A DNA stretch of 64,000 nucleotides from Inia geoffrensis (taxonomy: Eukaryota; Chordata; Mammalia; Artiodactyla; Iniidae): positions 149,000,237 to 149,064,236 of the forward strand of contig CM070899.1 of assembly GCA_036417435.1 (NCBI GenBank), written 5' to 3'. The position numbers and the translations under genes were made by a program. Below the pieces are notes generated by a model. That model was given only the letters and a program-made list of their open reading frames with translations, was not told the DNA's origin and searched no databases. Positions 1-11,360 of the stretch are shown in pieces; position 1 is the first letter of the stretch, and each line of letters starts with the position of its first letter.

Positions 1-2474
1 GTCCTTTCATTATCCCCTATTTTACATTGTTACTCACCTTGGCAAAATGGTCAAAGGATTAGTTCAAGCAGTTCCCAACCTGGGGTTTCTGGACCTGAAG
101 GGATCCATGAAAGGGGTAGTGGAGGTCTTTGAGCTATTTTCAATATTTCTAAAAGCCTGACAGAAATTGTGTATTATCTGAGATAAGGCTGCATAGGCTA
201 ACTAAAATGTCAAGTTGCTTAGCTTTTTGCCCATATCCTATCAGTTCAACGTGTAGCTATAGCTATCAGGTGTTGACCTGAAATTGGAATTGGAAGGCAT
301 GTGTGCCTTTGTTAAGTAAGAAAGGAGAAGCTATTAGTTATACATGCAGTCTGCTCATTAGACAAAATATTTCAAGGAATAGGGTCTACGTGAGGAAAAG
401 AATAAAAAATGTCCCTGATAGTAAAGAAATTGGAATCCCAGGTCTAACTGCCCATGAACTTAACCCACAAATTGCCTTCACATTACGATTTCACCCTTGC
501 TTAAGGAGGTGCCTCAATGCAGTTGTCAACCACTATGATTCCCTTACCTTGGGATACGTGGATATGCTACAGATGAAAGCCAGGCACCCACTTGGATAAG
601 TATTTTCCAAATTAAGGAACCTTTAAAGAGCTCTAAGGGAGCTGTAGAAATCAGAGTTGCAGCGGGCAGAAATGGTGGGTCCCTGGGATTTGCTGATTGT
701 CAGGGCTGCTGTGTGTGTTTCTGGGTATACGTGAATGTGTGTGTGTTGGGGCATGAGTAGGTTGGGGAGAATCTAGATGTGTGTTTGTGTGATTGATGGA
801 TGAGTGTAGGTTGCAGAGTTGGAGGGAGTGAGAATATGTGTGTGAGTCTACAGTGTATGAGTGGCTGATAAAGAAGTGTCTATGGAGTTACACGCTGTGT
901 GTGTATGTGTGTGTGTTGGGGGGGGGTGAGCTGGATATGGACTGCGTGCGGAGGTGAGTGGGCAGGTAAGGGTGTGTATGCAGACTTGCGTACGGATGTG
1001 CAGGAAGTGAAGTGGAGCCCTGGAGCCTCCTGATATAAACATTCGAGAGAAACTCTCCCCCAGGCATCGGCTGAGTGCAAATACAATAGACAGAGTTTAT
1101 GATTTCATAGATTCTAAATAAACGGAGGGTTAAATCAAGTTCACCTGAAACAAAACAGCCTGTAATAAAGACCCTGGTGCAAACCAATCTGGCAGGGGCT
1201 GCCAATCGCGTCTTCCCGATCCAGCTGCAGATGTGGGTTGTTTTCTTCTCTCTAGCTCCGCAGCCCTGGATGAGGGAGCAAGGGTGCCTGGACGGGGACT
1301 GGTGAGAGGAAGAAATGAGGTCTTCCTGAAACTACAGTGAGCAGACACACAGGGTGTCTGGGAACCCTTTCTATGCGGACGAGGGTGAAACATAAGAGAT
1401 GCCCCCCACCCCCAGAAGCCCCTGGGGAGTACAGGGGGGAGGCTCTGACCAGCCCCCTGGTATTTTACAAGATCCCAGATGGCTAGACTCTTGAGAACCT
1501 CTGGTTCTGTGAGTGTGTTTGGGGGTGAAGTGCAGAAACACTATGGCCTCTGCTTTATGATGGAGGTCTAAATCACCTCTGCCTCTTCCAGTGTGGACAG
1601 CCCCGATCCCCCATCTGCTCTCAGCCTTTCCTCTCTGCCTGACCCAGATTTCTGGAGACTCCATCTCACCAAGAAACTGCTTATCCCAGAAGCTGTGGGT
1701 CCACAACAGGGCTCCCATTCTCAGCACAGGGAGGTTTGGGTCTTTTGTTGGTTGGTTGGTTTTTTTCCCCTTGTTAGACCCATCCCACAGCACCTAGGGG
1801 ATTTCTTTTGCTGATGCCTTTTCCTCCAAATAGACCTCAGAAGGCCTGGGCTGAAGCCAGAATGTCTAGAGCCAGCCAATATGAGAGGGATGGGGCCTCT
1901 GATGTGCATCCTTGGCCAGTCCAAGAGGCCAGGCTCACGTCCCACGAGACTTGGGGACCCCATACAACTCTCCTCCCCGACTCCAGCCTGCCCTCCCCAG
2001 CCATGCAGCAGACTAATGTGGGCTGCCTGCTTCCACACCCTGCTTCCTCTAATCCATCCTCCACATCGCCAGACAAGTGTCGTTTCAAAAGCTCAGATCT
2101 AATTGCGTTACTCTCCAGCTCAAAATCTTTTGTCTGCAAGAGAAACTCTAAAATCTTTTACCTGGTATGTCAACTCTTAATCTGGTCTTCACATTCTGAT
2201 ACTCTGTTGTCGTTGCTGTTAACTGCATTTACAAACATCCCTTTTTGCTCAGTCCAAACAAGTTTCTGCCTAGTGCTGTTGGGGATTGGCTAAGGGGAGA
2301 CAAAGGAGGAAATTACATGGTGGAGAGATAAACTTGTCCACCTACATCTCATTCTGATACTTTAAAAATTGTGTTTGTTGTTAAATTTTTAACCAATCTG
2401 AAATTTATCTTCGTGGTGGATTGTTGTTTCAAAATGGATAGCCAACTCTCTCCATCTTTCTCTCACTGATTTCA
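1..2474. other. Intergenic sequence, no gene recognised
   Basis: This is the far 3' flank of NTRK3. The open frames here overlap one another on both strands, show no recognisable domain and have no exon-like splice context, so I treat them as chance. A TG-rich stretch is listed separately. I see no clear interspersed repeat in the rest. Confidence 0.6.
705..935. repeat. TG/GT-rich low-complexity stretch
   Basis: The stretch alternates TGTG runs with GTGAG and GGGGG motifs, ending in a run of eight or more G near 918. It is a degenerate (TG)n tract. The Cys/His/Thr-rich reading frames on the minus strand across 848-1205 come from this composition. Confidence 0.7.
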
Positions 2475-2487
2475 AAATGCTGAATCT

Positions 2488-2710
2488 GGGCTTCCCTGGT
2501 GGCGCAGTGGTTGAGAGTCCGCCTGCCGATGCAGGGGACACTGGTTCGTGCCCCGGTCCGGGAAGATCCCACATGTCGCGGAGCGGCTGGGCCTGTGAGC
2601 CATGGCCACTGAGCCTGCACGTCCGGAGCCTGTGCTCCGCAACGGGAGAGGCCACAACAGTGAGAGGCCCGGGTACCGCAAAAAAAAAAAAAAAAAAAAA
2701 AAAGAAAGAG
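2488..2710 (+). mobile_element. CHR-type tRNA-derived SINE (cetacean)
   Basis: The element opens with GGGCTTCCCTGGTGGCGCAG. It has a box A-like TGGCGCAGTGG and a box B-like GGTTCGTGCCC, as expected for the RNA polymerase III promoter of a tRNA-derived SINE, and ends in an A-rich tail. It is flanked by a perfect 13-bp target-site duplication AAATGCTGAATCT (2475-2487 and 2711-2723), the mark of L1-driven insertion. The peptide frames across it are not genes. Confidence 0.95.
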
Positions 2711-2794
2711 AAATGCTGAATCTATCATACAAAAAATATCCATATAGCCTTTCAGAGAATTTACTATTTTATGCTGCTGATTTATTCATCTATT

Positions 2795-3112
2795 CTACTG
2801 GTCGGTAAATTACAGCCCATGGGTTAAATCTGGCCCACATCCTGATTTTTTACAGCCTATGAGCTAAGAATGGTTTTACATTTTTTAATTGTTTAAAAAC
2901 ATAATCGAAAGAAGGCTATGTCTTGCCACGTGAAAACTGTATGAAATTAAAATTTTAGTATCCATAAATTAAGTTTTATTGGAACACAGCCACCTCCATT
3001 TCTTATGTTTTGTGTACGGCAGCTTTCACACAGCAGAGCTGAGTAGTTGCAACCATAAGACCCACAAAGCTGAAAATATTTACTGTGTTTACAGAAAATG
3101 TTTACTTACCCC
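2795..3112 (+). mobile_element. Old DNA-transposon-like (hAT/MER-type) relic
   Basis: It contains the familiar mammalian medium-reiteration blocks: 'cagcccatgggttaaatctggccca' near 2813, 'aagttttattggaacacagccac' near 2971, and 'cccacaaagctgaaaatatttact' near 3061. The exact family name cannot be fixed by eye. An internal expansion of about 100 bp (2860-2960) does not fit the short form I remember. Confidence 0.6.
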
Positions 3113-3875
3113 AATCTATTCCCAAACCAGTATGGCATATTTTAAATTAGTCTAGTTTTATATATTTTGATACCTACTAAGCAGGAGTGGATTCAATTAT
3201 TGTAGGGCCTAAAGCTTATATAATTTAGAAGATCCTCTTTAAAACAAAAGAATACCAAATTACAGTTAGAAAATTAGGTATAAAAGGAAATAATTATTGG
3301 GTGAGAAAAAGATCACAACAAACTACAAATTTTTAAAAGTTTTCAAATACTACAACCATCACAAAATCCAGAAAAATAATAGTAATTGACACATCTCTGT
3401 GATAATTTTTTCCTCCATTTTTCAGGCTATATACTCTTTATCACCCACCTCACATGACCACCATTGTGTAATATTTTCTAGAGGGAGAATTAAAAAGTTA
3501 TTCAAACTTTCCTTTGAGTCAACTGAAGTTTAGTTTTTTTATTATTGATAGCTTTTAAAAAACTCAGTATAATGCATAGTTATTGGCAATGACAGTTAAA
3601 GTTTTAAGATTTTTGTCAAATTTGGAAAAACCTCTAGCTAATTTCTTTTTTTAATATGTTTTAACATTATGAAATTATAAGAAACAACCTATTTATTAAA
3701 CCATCAAATCTTGTAAAATGTGATCAACAAAAAGCAATATTTAGGAACTAAAGTTTAATATATTTTCATATAAGAAGTAATTATTTTCAACAAAACTTCC
3801 ATTAAATCCTATCTATCACTTTGACCAATTATCTATTCCCAATAGTCTTATTTATTTTCCCCAACTGTCTTTATT
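3113..3875. other. AT-rich intergenic sequence, origin unclear
   Basis: The sequence is AT-rich and non-coding. It may be the decayed interior of an old transposon, but I recognise no diagnostic block. Confidence 0.4.
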
Positions 3876-3879
3876 TATT

Positions 3880-3995
3880 TATTTTTTAAACATCTTTATT
3901 GGAGTATAATTGCTTTACAATGGTGTGTTAGCTTTGTGATACAGCAGTAGCTAATTTTTTTTATACACCTGAGCTGTAAGGTTTCAGGGCATTTC
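3880..3995 (-). mobile_element. L1 3'-end fragment, antisense
   Basis: The run 'catctttattggagtataattgctttacaatggtgtgtta' is the reverse complement of the 3' UTR of the artiodactyl/cetacean L1 lineage. It is the same type of sequence as the longer copy at 62.15-62.77 kb. Only about 110 bp are recognisable. Confidence 0.7.
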
Positions 3996-4934
3996 AAGTT
4001 TTCTGTGCTGTGATTAATCTGAAGGACTCTCTGAACTGACAATACTCATTAGCCAGTTTCATGTCAATATTCTTGTCATAGTGGCAAAATATAAATTTAT
4101 TTTGTTTATATCAACATACTGTGTCAAACCAGCAATAAATGTAAATATGTTTCCAGTGTGTCCCTATGATTCATCATCTTCACGACTTAGATCATCGAAT
4201 AATCTATGAGCTTATTTGTAACTTCTGTTTAAAACATATCTCTTTCTCTTGATAATTATGCCTTTTGATATAATTTGGCAATTTTTTTGTTATACTTTTC
4301 TCCTCGATGTCTGCACAATTTCTGTTAATTTTATAACCCATTTTTATCACTTGGGTTTCCTGCTTCATTATTTTCTCTGACTTCTTTATCTATACTTTAA
4401 TAAATAAATTTAAAGATGACAAAAGAAGTCTATAATTTCTCACTATTTTATTGACATGTTCCAAAACTTCTTCCCAAATTGCAGTTAAAAGAGTGTATTC
4501 AAGCTTTGTCAACTTTACGAATTAATTTTGCATCTCATTTGCTTTCCAATCTCTCTCTTCGAAATGAATTTTAGAGTCCTGAAAATATCATCATAACCAC
4601 ATTGCACAAACATAGTAGTGTGTTCTGGGGTTCTGGCTCAGGGTAAGTTGAGTTTGAGGTAGACACATGGGGTTCACAGTCACTTCTGTGTATGGTTTGG
4701 CTCTTGCAAAGCCGATCTGGTACAGCAAAAGCCTTCAACAATGGCCACTGTGCCCATGACCTCACCTTGAACCAGTCCTGTTACTGCTCCAATACCACTG
4801 AACACAAGTTGAAATGTGACAGAAGGGGAGGTAGAGCAGAAAGAGATGTGAAATTAAGAAATTTTAATTCGGTAATTTTCACAAAAACATATGACCACGT
4901 CAGAATGCAGTGAGGCTCCTCCCAGGAGAGGGTC
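3996..4934. other. AT-rich intergenic sequence, no gene
   Basis: The segment is AT-rich with scattered stops in all frames. The open frame at 4692-4913 has no recognisable domain. It may hold decayed repeat sequence, but nothing can be assigned. Confidence 0.4.
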
Positions 4935-6078
4935 CTGAGGTTGAAGCATTATTCTCTTCATGATAAGTTCACCTCTGCTAGTAGGTTCCCCTCATTGTCC
5001 ATTTTTAAAGCTGTCTTGGCTGTACATTTTCCCCTTTTCTATGAATTTGGGAGTCAGTTTGTCAAGTTCCATGAAAAACGCTACTGGGTTTTCATTGCGA
5101 TTGCATTGAATTTATACGTAAATTTGGATACTGTTCTCATCCCTCCAACACTAAATATTCACACCAAGAATGAGTTATATCTGTCCATCCCTCAGGCCTC
5201 TTTTATGTCCTTCAGTAGAGTTTTGCCTTTCTCACAATGTATGTTTGGTACTTGCTTGTTTTTGAAACGATTTTTGTTTGTTGAGCTTGACTCATGATAC
5301 TAAATGCTCATATTTGTTCTAATATTTGTCAGTAGTCTAGATAGAAGATTATATTGTCTGTAATAAAAAGGAGGTTTTTGTCTCTGCTCTTCTGGTATTT
5401 ATAACTTTTTAAATTTTTCTTGTCTTCCTTCATTGAATAGGGCTCCAAGTACAGTGCTGATGTTTCCAGCAGACGCCTTTATCCTAGAAAGGCAATTGCT
5501 CTCTACTCCTGGTTTTCTAAGAGGGTTCTTTTGATTATTGGGTTTTTTTGTTTGTTTGATATGAATGTTGAATTATAGCAAGTACTTTTTTTACATGAAT
5601 TGGGATAAACAAAGAATTTTTCCTTTGTCTATTAGTGTGGTGATTTGTATGAATATTTTTTCTAATATTTTTATATTTTTATTTCTTTCATCACTTACAA
5701 TTTTCATTTCATCAGTCGCTTTGTCCCCTTTTTAATTCAGTTATTTATTTAGGTCTTATCCTATCTTTCATTAAATAAATTTGCTGAAGATTTGTCTCTT
5801 TTACAGTCTTTTTAAGAAAGAACTTTTGGTTTTATTGACCACATTTATTTTTTCTGTGGCTTGTCTTTTCAATTAAGTTATTACTACATGAGGAAGAGGG
5901 GGTCCTTGGTACTCTGATGTTCTTTTCCTAGCTTCTCCTGAGTGAGAAACTTTGTTTATTAACATTTTCTGTTTATCATTGACAAACAAATGCACTTAAA
6001 GCTACAGATTCTCCTCTGGCTTTTATTTACCTGCATCTCACAGGTTTTCTACAGAATACTCTTGTTATGGTTCATTTC
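4935..6078 (-). mobile_element. L1 ORF2 fragment, antisense
   Basis: The plus strand reads as the reverse complement of the reverse-transcriptase part of L1 ORF2. Blocks include 'tgaaaaacgctactgggttttcattgcgattgcattgaattta' (about 5071) and 'gaaagaacttttggttttattgacc' (about 5817). It is heavily diverged and has no intact frame. Confidence 0.8.
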
Positions 6079-6084
6079 TAGGCT

Positions 6085-6500
6085 TGGCAAAGCAAAAATC
6101 CTTTTTAAACAAGATACAAATTGGGCAAGCCATAAAAGAAAAGGTTGGTAAATTTGGCTACATCCATGTTAAAGTAGTATAAAGTTTAAAGTTAAAAGAC
6201 AAAAAGAGACTTGAAGAATATTTATTTTTCATGGAAGAACAATTTGATATCCATAATATAGTACTGGTTTCTATAAATCAATAAAAAATAACTCAATATA
6301 CTACTGGACATAGGATGTTAACAGGATTATACAGAAGAGGAAATAAAATAAGTGGCAAGTAAATACAAGAGAAAGATGTTGAATGTCCCAAATAATCAGT
6401 TAAATGAAAATAAAAACAATGGCATGAGACGTTTTCTCATCCAAAAGATTGGCAAAGAGGGAGTCCCAGAAAAGAGAGTGTGAGAGAGGTACAACCTCAA
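6085..6500 (+). mobile_element. L1 ORF2 3' fragment
   Basis: This is sense-orientation, diverged L1 ORF2 C-terminal sequence ('gccataaaagaaaaggttggtaaatttggctacatc', then a 'caatggcatgagacg' block). It belongs to a later part of the L1 consensus than the copy that begins just to its right, so it is a separate fragment. Its orientation is opposite to the L1 at 4.9-6.1 kb. Confidence 0.75.
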
Positions 6501-6526
6501 AGTAAATGTGTACAGAAAATTCAACA

Positions 6527-6878
6527 GGGACTTCCCTGGTGGCACAGTGGTTAAGGATCTGCCTGTCAATGCAGGGGACATGGGTTTGATCCCTGGTCTG
6601 GGAAGATCCCACATGCCGTGGAGCAACTAAGCCCATGCACCACAACTACTGAGCCTGCACTCTAAAGCCCAGGGGCCACAACTACTGAGCCTGCATGCTA
6701 CAACTACTGAAGCCTAAGCACCTTGGGCCTGTGCTTCACAACAAAAGAAGCCACCGCAAGGAGAAGCCTGTGCACCGCAATGAAGAGTAGCCCCCATTCG
6801 CTGCACCTAGAGAAAGCGCATGGGCAGAAGCAAAGACCCAATGCAGCCAAAAAAAAAAAAAAAGAAAGAAAGAAAGAT
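6527..6878 (+). mobile_element. Long-form CHR SINE (CHR-1-like) nested in L1
   Basis: The element starts 'gggacttccctggtggcacagtgg' and carries a box B-like GGTTTGATCCC. It has a longer body than the other copies (about 340 bp), with internal repeats of 'cacaactactgagcctgca'. It ends in an A-rich tail with GAAA units. The flanking duplication is ATTCAACA (6519-6526 and 6879-6886), and the L1 reads straight through when the element is removed. It is more diverged than the short copies, so probably older. Confidence 0.9.
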
Positions 6879-7403
6879 ATTCAACAGCCATTCACAGTAA
6901 AAACTCTCAGCAATCTAGGACATGAAGTGAACTTCTCCAGTCTGATAAAGGGCATCTACAAAACAACCGACAGCTGACATCATATTTGGTGATGAAATAG
7001 TGAATTCTTCTACTCTAAAACCAGGAACAAGCAAAAGGGGACCATTCACATTACTTTTATTCAACATGATGTCTTTGCCATTGTACTAAAGCAAGAAAAA
7101 TAAATAAAAGGATAAAAAAAAGTATAAGTAAAAGTGCCTCTACTGTAGATGACATTACTGGGTATACACAAAATCTCAAGGTGATATACAAAATCTCTTA
7201 CATATAAAACCAATTAGTAAATCTAATAAATAAATGTATACAGATAACAAAAAAATGTAACATGCAAAGTCCGGTGTATTTTTGTATTCTAGCTGCAAAC
7301 ATCAAAATAACAAAATTCCAATTGCAAAAGAATTAAGAAAAGGAAAATACTTAGCAATAAAATTTTTAAAAAGATGTGCAAGACTTGTACATTAAAAACT
7401 AGA

Positions 7404-7618
7404 GGGCTTCCCTGGTGGCACAATGGTTGAGAGTCCGCCTGCCAATGCAGGGGACACAGGTTCATGCCCCAGTCCAGGAGGATCCCACATGCCGTGGAGC
7501 GACTGGGCCCGTGAGCCACGGCCACTGAGCCTGTGCATCTGGAGCCTGTGCTCCACAACGGGAGAGGCCACAACAGTGAGAGGCCTGCGTACTGCAAAAA
7601 AAAAAAAAAAAAAAAAAA
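7404..7618 (+). mobile_element. CHR-type SINE nested in L1
   Basis: It carries the CHR head and body, with transitions at several CpG sites, and a tail of more than 20 A. A candidate duplication around the insertion (attaaaaactaga / attagaaaaaaga) is imperfect. Confidence 0.92.
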
Positions 7619-8176
7619 TTAGAAAAAAGAATCTAAGAAAATGAAATAAGACACATAAATGAAGAGGTATACAATGTTCATATATTAGAAGATTCAAGAT
7701 TATTAAGATGTCAGTTTCCCCTAAATTGATCTATAAATATTAATTCCCAGTCAAAATTCCAGCAGGCTTCTTTTTTCTCAGAAATTGGCACGCTGATTCC
7801 AATTTAAATAGAATTGCAAAAGGCCTAGACTATCCAAAGCAATTTTGAAAAAAAAAAAAATGCATACTACCTGATATCAAGACATACTGTAAAGCTTCAG
7901 TAATAAGGATAGTGTGGTATTGGTGAAAGGATGTACATTACATCAATGATGAGAACAGAATATCAACAAACAGACCCACACATAAATGGTCAAATGACTT
8001 GACAAATGTACAAAGGCAATTTGATGGAAAAAGGATAGCCTTTTCAACAAATGATACTGGAATATTTGGAGGTGTATATGCAAAAACAAACAAACAAACA
8101 AACAAAAAACATTGACTTCAACTCATGCCTCACCAATGGAGAGCCCAGAATAGACCCACATTTTACAAGTATTTAG

Positions 8177-8382
8177 GTTTTTTTTTTTTTGCGGTACGCG
8201 GGCCTTTCACTGCTATGGCTTCTCCCGTTGTGGAGCACGTGCTCCAGACGCACAGGCTCAGCCGCCATGGCTCACGGGCCCAGCCGCTCCGCGGCATGTG
8301 GGATCTTCCCAGATCGCGGCACGAACCCGTGTCCCCTGCATCGGCAGGCGGACTCTCAACCACTGCGCCACCAGGGAAGCCC
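8177..8382 (-). mobile_element. CHR-type SINE, inverted, nested in L1
   Basis: On the plus strand it starts with a T run (the reversed A tail), then GCGGTACGCGGGCC, and ends CCACCAGGGAAGCCC. It is flanked by a perfect 11-bp duplication CAAGTATTTAG (8166-8176 and 8383-8393). High CpG retention suggests a fairly recent insertion. Confidence 0.95.
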
Positions 8383-8542
8383 CAAGTATTTAGTTTTTAA
8401 CAAAGGTGACAAAGCAATTCAATAGAGATAGATAGGTCTTTTTAACAAATGATTCCAGAATAACTAGATATCCATCTGGAAAAAAGTGGACTTCAACCAC
8501 TGCCTCACACCAAACATAAAAATCAGTTCAAAACTGATCACA

Positions 8543-8764
8543 GGGCTTCCCTGGTGGCGCAGTGGTTGAGAGTCCGCCTGCCGATGCAGGGGACGTGGGT
8601 TCGTGCCCCGGTCCGGGAAGATCTCACATGCCGCGGAGCGGCTGGGCCCGTGAGCCATGGCCGCTGAGCCTGCGCGTCCGGAGCCTGTGCACCACAGCGG
8701 GAGAGGCCACATCAGTGAGAGGCCCGTGTACCGCAAAAAACAAAAAACAAACAAACAAACAAAA
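8543..8764 (+). mobile_element. CHR-type SINE nested in L1
   Basis: The head is GGGCTTCCCTGGTGGCGCAG, and many CpGs are retained. The tail is made of CAAA units. It is flanked by a perfect 12-bp duplication AAACTGATCACA (8531-8542 and 8765-8776). It stands 160 bp from the inverted copy at 8177-8382, forming an inverted SINE pair. Confidence 0.95.
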
Positions 8765-10194
8765 AAACTGATCACACACACAAGTGTAAAAGATAAAACG
8801 TAAACGTTTTAGAGGAAGACATAGAAGAAGAGATTTCGGAGTAGGCAAACGTTTCTTAGTTTACAGTAAAAGATTGGCACAAAATAAAAAATAATAAATT
8901 CTCTTTCATCAAAGCTAAAAATTTCTGCTTATCATAAGATATCATTAAGGAAATGCTTAAGCAAGCTACAGATTGAGAGAAAACATTTCTAAATAGTGTA
9001 TCTGACAAAGGACTGCTGGTATCCTGAATATAAAGAACCTCCACAACCAATAACAAAAAGGCAAACAACTCATTTACTAATTGACAAAAGATTTGAATAG
9101 ATACTTTACAAAATAAGACCTCTGTATGACCAAAAAGCAGATGAAAAAGCATTTAGCATCCTTCGGCATCAGAAAAATGCAAATTAAAACCACAATTAGA
9201 TATCTCTACATACTTGCCCAAATGGTTACATTTGAAATGACTGGTAGCACCATATTTTGGCAAGATTGTGGAACAACTAGAATTCTCATACAATGTTAGC
9301 AGGAATATAATATGGTACAATCACTTTGAAAAAAGGTCTATCGGTTTCCTGTAAACATATATGTACTCTACCACCCAGGAATTCCATTATTTACACAAGA
9401 GATATGGAAATATTTGTACACAATAAGACTTGTACAGTAACATTCATAGTAGCTTTATTCATAATAATTCCAAACTGGAAGCAGTCCAAGTGTTCATCAA
9501 TAAGAGAGTGAATAATACATAGGTTATAGTCATGCAATGGAGTTATACTCATCAAAAAAAAGGAATGGATTATGTATGCCCCCAACAGCATGGGTGAATC
9601 TCAAAGACGTTATTCTGAATGACAGAGTCTTATACAAAAGAGTGCGTACTGTGAGATTCCACGTATATGAAGTCCAAGAAGAGACAAAATCAATCCACAG
9701 TAGAAAATGACTAGAAAGAGTTGTTGCCTCTGGAGGGTAGGAGCAAAGACTGACTTGACAAGAGAACTTTCTGAGATGATGTTTATGTTCAGAATCTTTA
9801 TAGGAATTTGAGCTACACAAGGATAACCATTTGTCAAAACTCATGTACACTCAACAGTTGCACATTTCATTGTATGTTAGTTTTATTTCAAAGAAAAAAA
9901 ATCCTGTAAACAAATATTGAACTATAGCTGATGACATGAATGCTGAAATACTTAGGGGTGTGTACACTGATACTGCAATTTATTTTGAAATGCATCAAAA
10001 ATTAGATAAATTAATGGAAGAATGGATAAGTTGATAGATATCTGATAAAATAAAGATAAGTTGATATCTGATAAAGTAAATGTGGTAAAAATGTTAATGA
10101 TAGAAGCTGGATGGTAGATATATGGGTATTCACTGAAAAATTCTTTAAGCTTTGCTGTATGTTTGAAATCTTTCATAATCAAATGCTACAAACA

Positions 10195-10252
10195 GAAAAA
10201 GAAGGAGGAGGAGGAGATTGGGGGAGGGGAGGGGAAAGGAGAAGAAGAAGGA
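10195..10252. repeat. GA-rich simple repeat at the L1 3' end
   Basis: A purine-only run (GAAGGAGGAGGAGG, GGGGAGGGGAGGGG, GAAGAAGAAGGAG) directly follows the L1 3' UTR. It probably grew out of the element's A-rich tail. Confidence 0.8.
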
Positions 10253-10856
10253 GACTCCCAACTCCAAAAACTTCTTAAGCTTGAACCCTGTAGGAGCCCT
10301 GGCTGTACCAGCCCCACCAGGGCTCTCCCTACAAAAGAAGTAGGGCTCAGCTGCCTTCCAAAGTCTGCTATAAAGTCAGACAAAAAGGCCTCTTCCTTTC
10401 CAGGGCCCTTTTCCTTTGTAAAATGAGTTAGAATACAATGGTTTCCTCAAATGTTTAAGCATTCCTTTATGCCTTCAAACTCATGAGAGGGATAGTAGTG
10501 GAAAAGCTGAGAAACAAACATATTTGGAGTTTGACAAATGCCTTTTTGTCAACAATAGGGGAGAAGCTAGAGCCTGCAGTATTGTGTGCTTTGACAGAAC
10601 CAGCCAATTATAATTTTCAGAAGTAATAACCTGCAGTCATTAAAAAAATATCAGATGTACATGTAAAGTCGGAGTTTACCTGCAATCCCTCTATTAATGC
10701 TTCCAGACTGAACAATCCACTTCTGGGAGATAAAAGTCTTTGTAGAAGGGTTCTCTGCAGTAGGGGATCTGAAGATGCTGACACGAGGGCTGCAGGTAGA
10801 AACGTAAGGAAGAAGGGAAACGCTGCACTGAGACAGTAGTTGAGAGCTAACATGAT

Positions 10857-11000
10857 TTAGGTCACCACAAAGTTGACTTCAAAGGCTAACTCAATCTTGC
10901 GTTGGTGTCGCTTTGGAGCCACCATGTCCCAGGCTTTCCTGTTCAGCTCCATGTTGGGCAATTTGCTCATTTGGTTAAAGGCAGCCCAGTCAATGTACAG
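10857..11000 (-). pseudogene. Possible protein-derived fragment, parent unknown
   Basis: On the minus strand, 47 codons read without interruption up to a TAA stop at 10857-10859. They begin LYIDWAAFNQMSKLPNMELN and end RKIELAFEVNFVVT. An in-frame TAG lies directly upstream at 11001-11003. The residue mix (Trp, acidic/basic alternation, few low-complexity runs) looks more protein-like than neighbouring chance frames. There is no start codon context and no clear splice pair. I do not recognise a parent gene. It could be the 3' end of a processed pseudogene or simply chance. Confidence 0.25.
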
Positions 11001-11139
11001 CTACATATTCCTCTAGATGTGCTTGCTAAAAGTCTTTCATATTAAGACATAAACATATCATGAAAAGAGTTTTTGAGCAAGCTTCATGCCATTTTCTTGT
11101 TTCGTACACAATCCCTGGATATGGTAATAAAAGTATTAG

Positions 11140-11360
11140 GAAATTCTACTTACTGTGAGTGCCTACTATATGTAGGAACATGCTGAGTCACATGCTATGC
11201 CTACAGTAACTCTCAGCATCAAAACACACCCTAAATGTCAGCTTCACACATAGGGAACCAAAGCTCAGAGTGGGTTAGTGCCTCGTGGTCCCCAGCTGGT
11301 AAGCAGTGGGGTCAATATCAGAGTTACTTCTGCTGGTCTGCAAAATCCATGTTCCTTCCA
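11140..11360 (-). mobile_element. MIR-type SINE relic
   Basis: Antisense MIR order is visible: 'gtgcctactatatgtagg', a CTCTCAGC block, then 'agggaaccaaagctcagag...ggt...cccagctggtaag'. This matches the usual reversed MIR core (gaaactgaggc..agctagtaag). Strongly diverged. Confidence 0.6.

Larger units (their letters stand above)
6501..10195 (+). mobile_element. 5'-truncated L1 (ORF2 to 3' UTR) interrupted by four SINEs
   Basis: A sense-oriented old L1. After the SINE at 6527-6878 it reads 'gtaaaaactctcagcaatctagg', followed by ORF2 blocks such as 'gataaagggcatctacaaaac', 'actagctgca...caaaagaattaag' and 'ggaaatgcaaattaaaaccacaa' (about 9175). A typical 3' UTR ends near 10190. The ORF2 frame is broken many times, so the copy is dead. 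Four CHR SINEs (6527, 7404, 8177, 8543) interrupt it; removing them restores a continuous L1 order. Confidence 0.88.

Noticed and set aside
1371..1793. 140-codon minus-strand open frame
   Set aside because: No recognisable domain, overlaps other frames on both strands, lacks splice or promoter context, and lies in ordinary GC-mixed intergenic sequence.
2488..2575. tRNA-like head of the SINEs as a possible tRNA gene
   Set aside because: The box A and B motifs belong to the tRNA-derived SINE promoter. There is no complete cloverleaf or anticodon stem, and the body and A tail continue as SINE.
2389..2743. Recurring peptides such as WPLPLRSTGSGRAG or RLSGHGSRAQPLRGMW in several places
   Set aside because: They are translations of the CHR SINE body and recur at 2.5, 7.4, 8.2, 8.6, 43.1 and 57.7 kb only because the repeat does.
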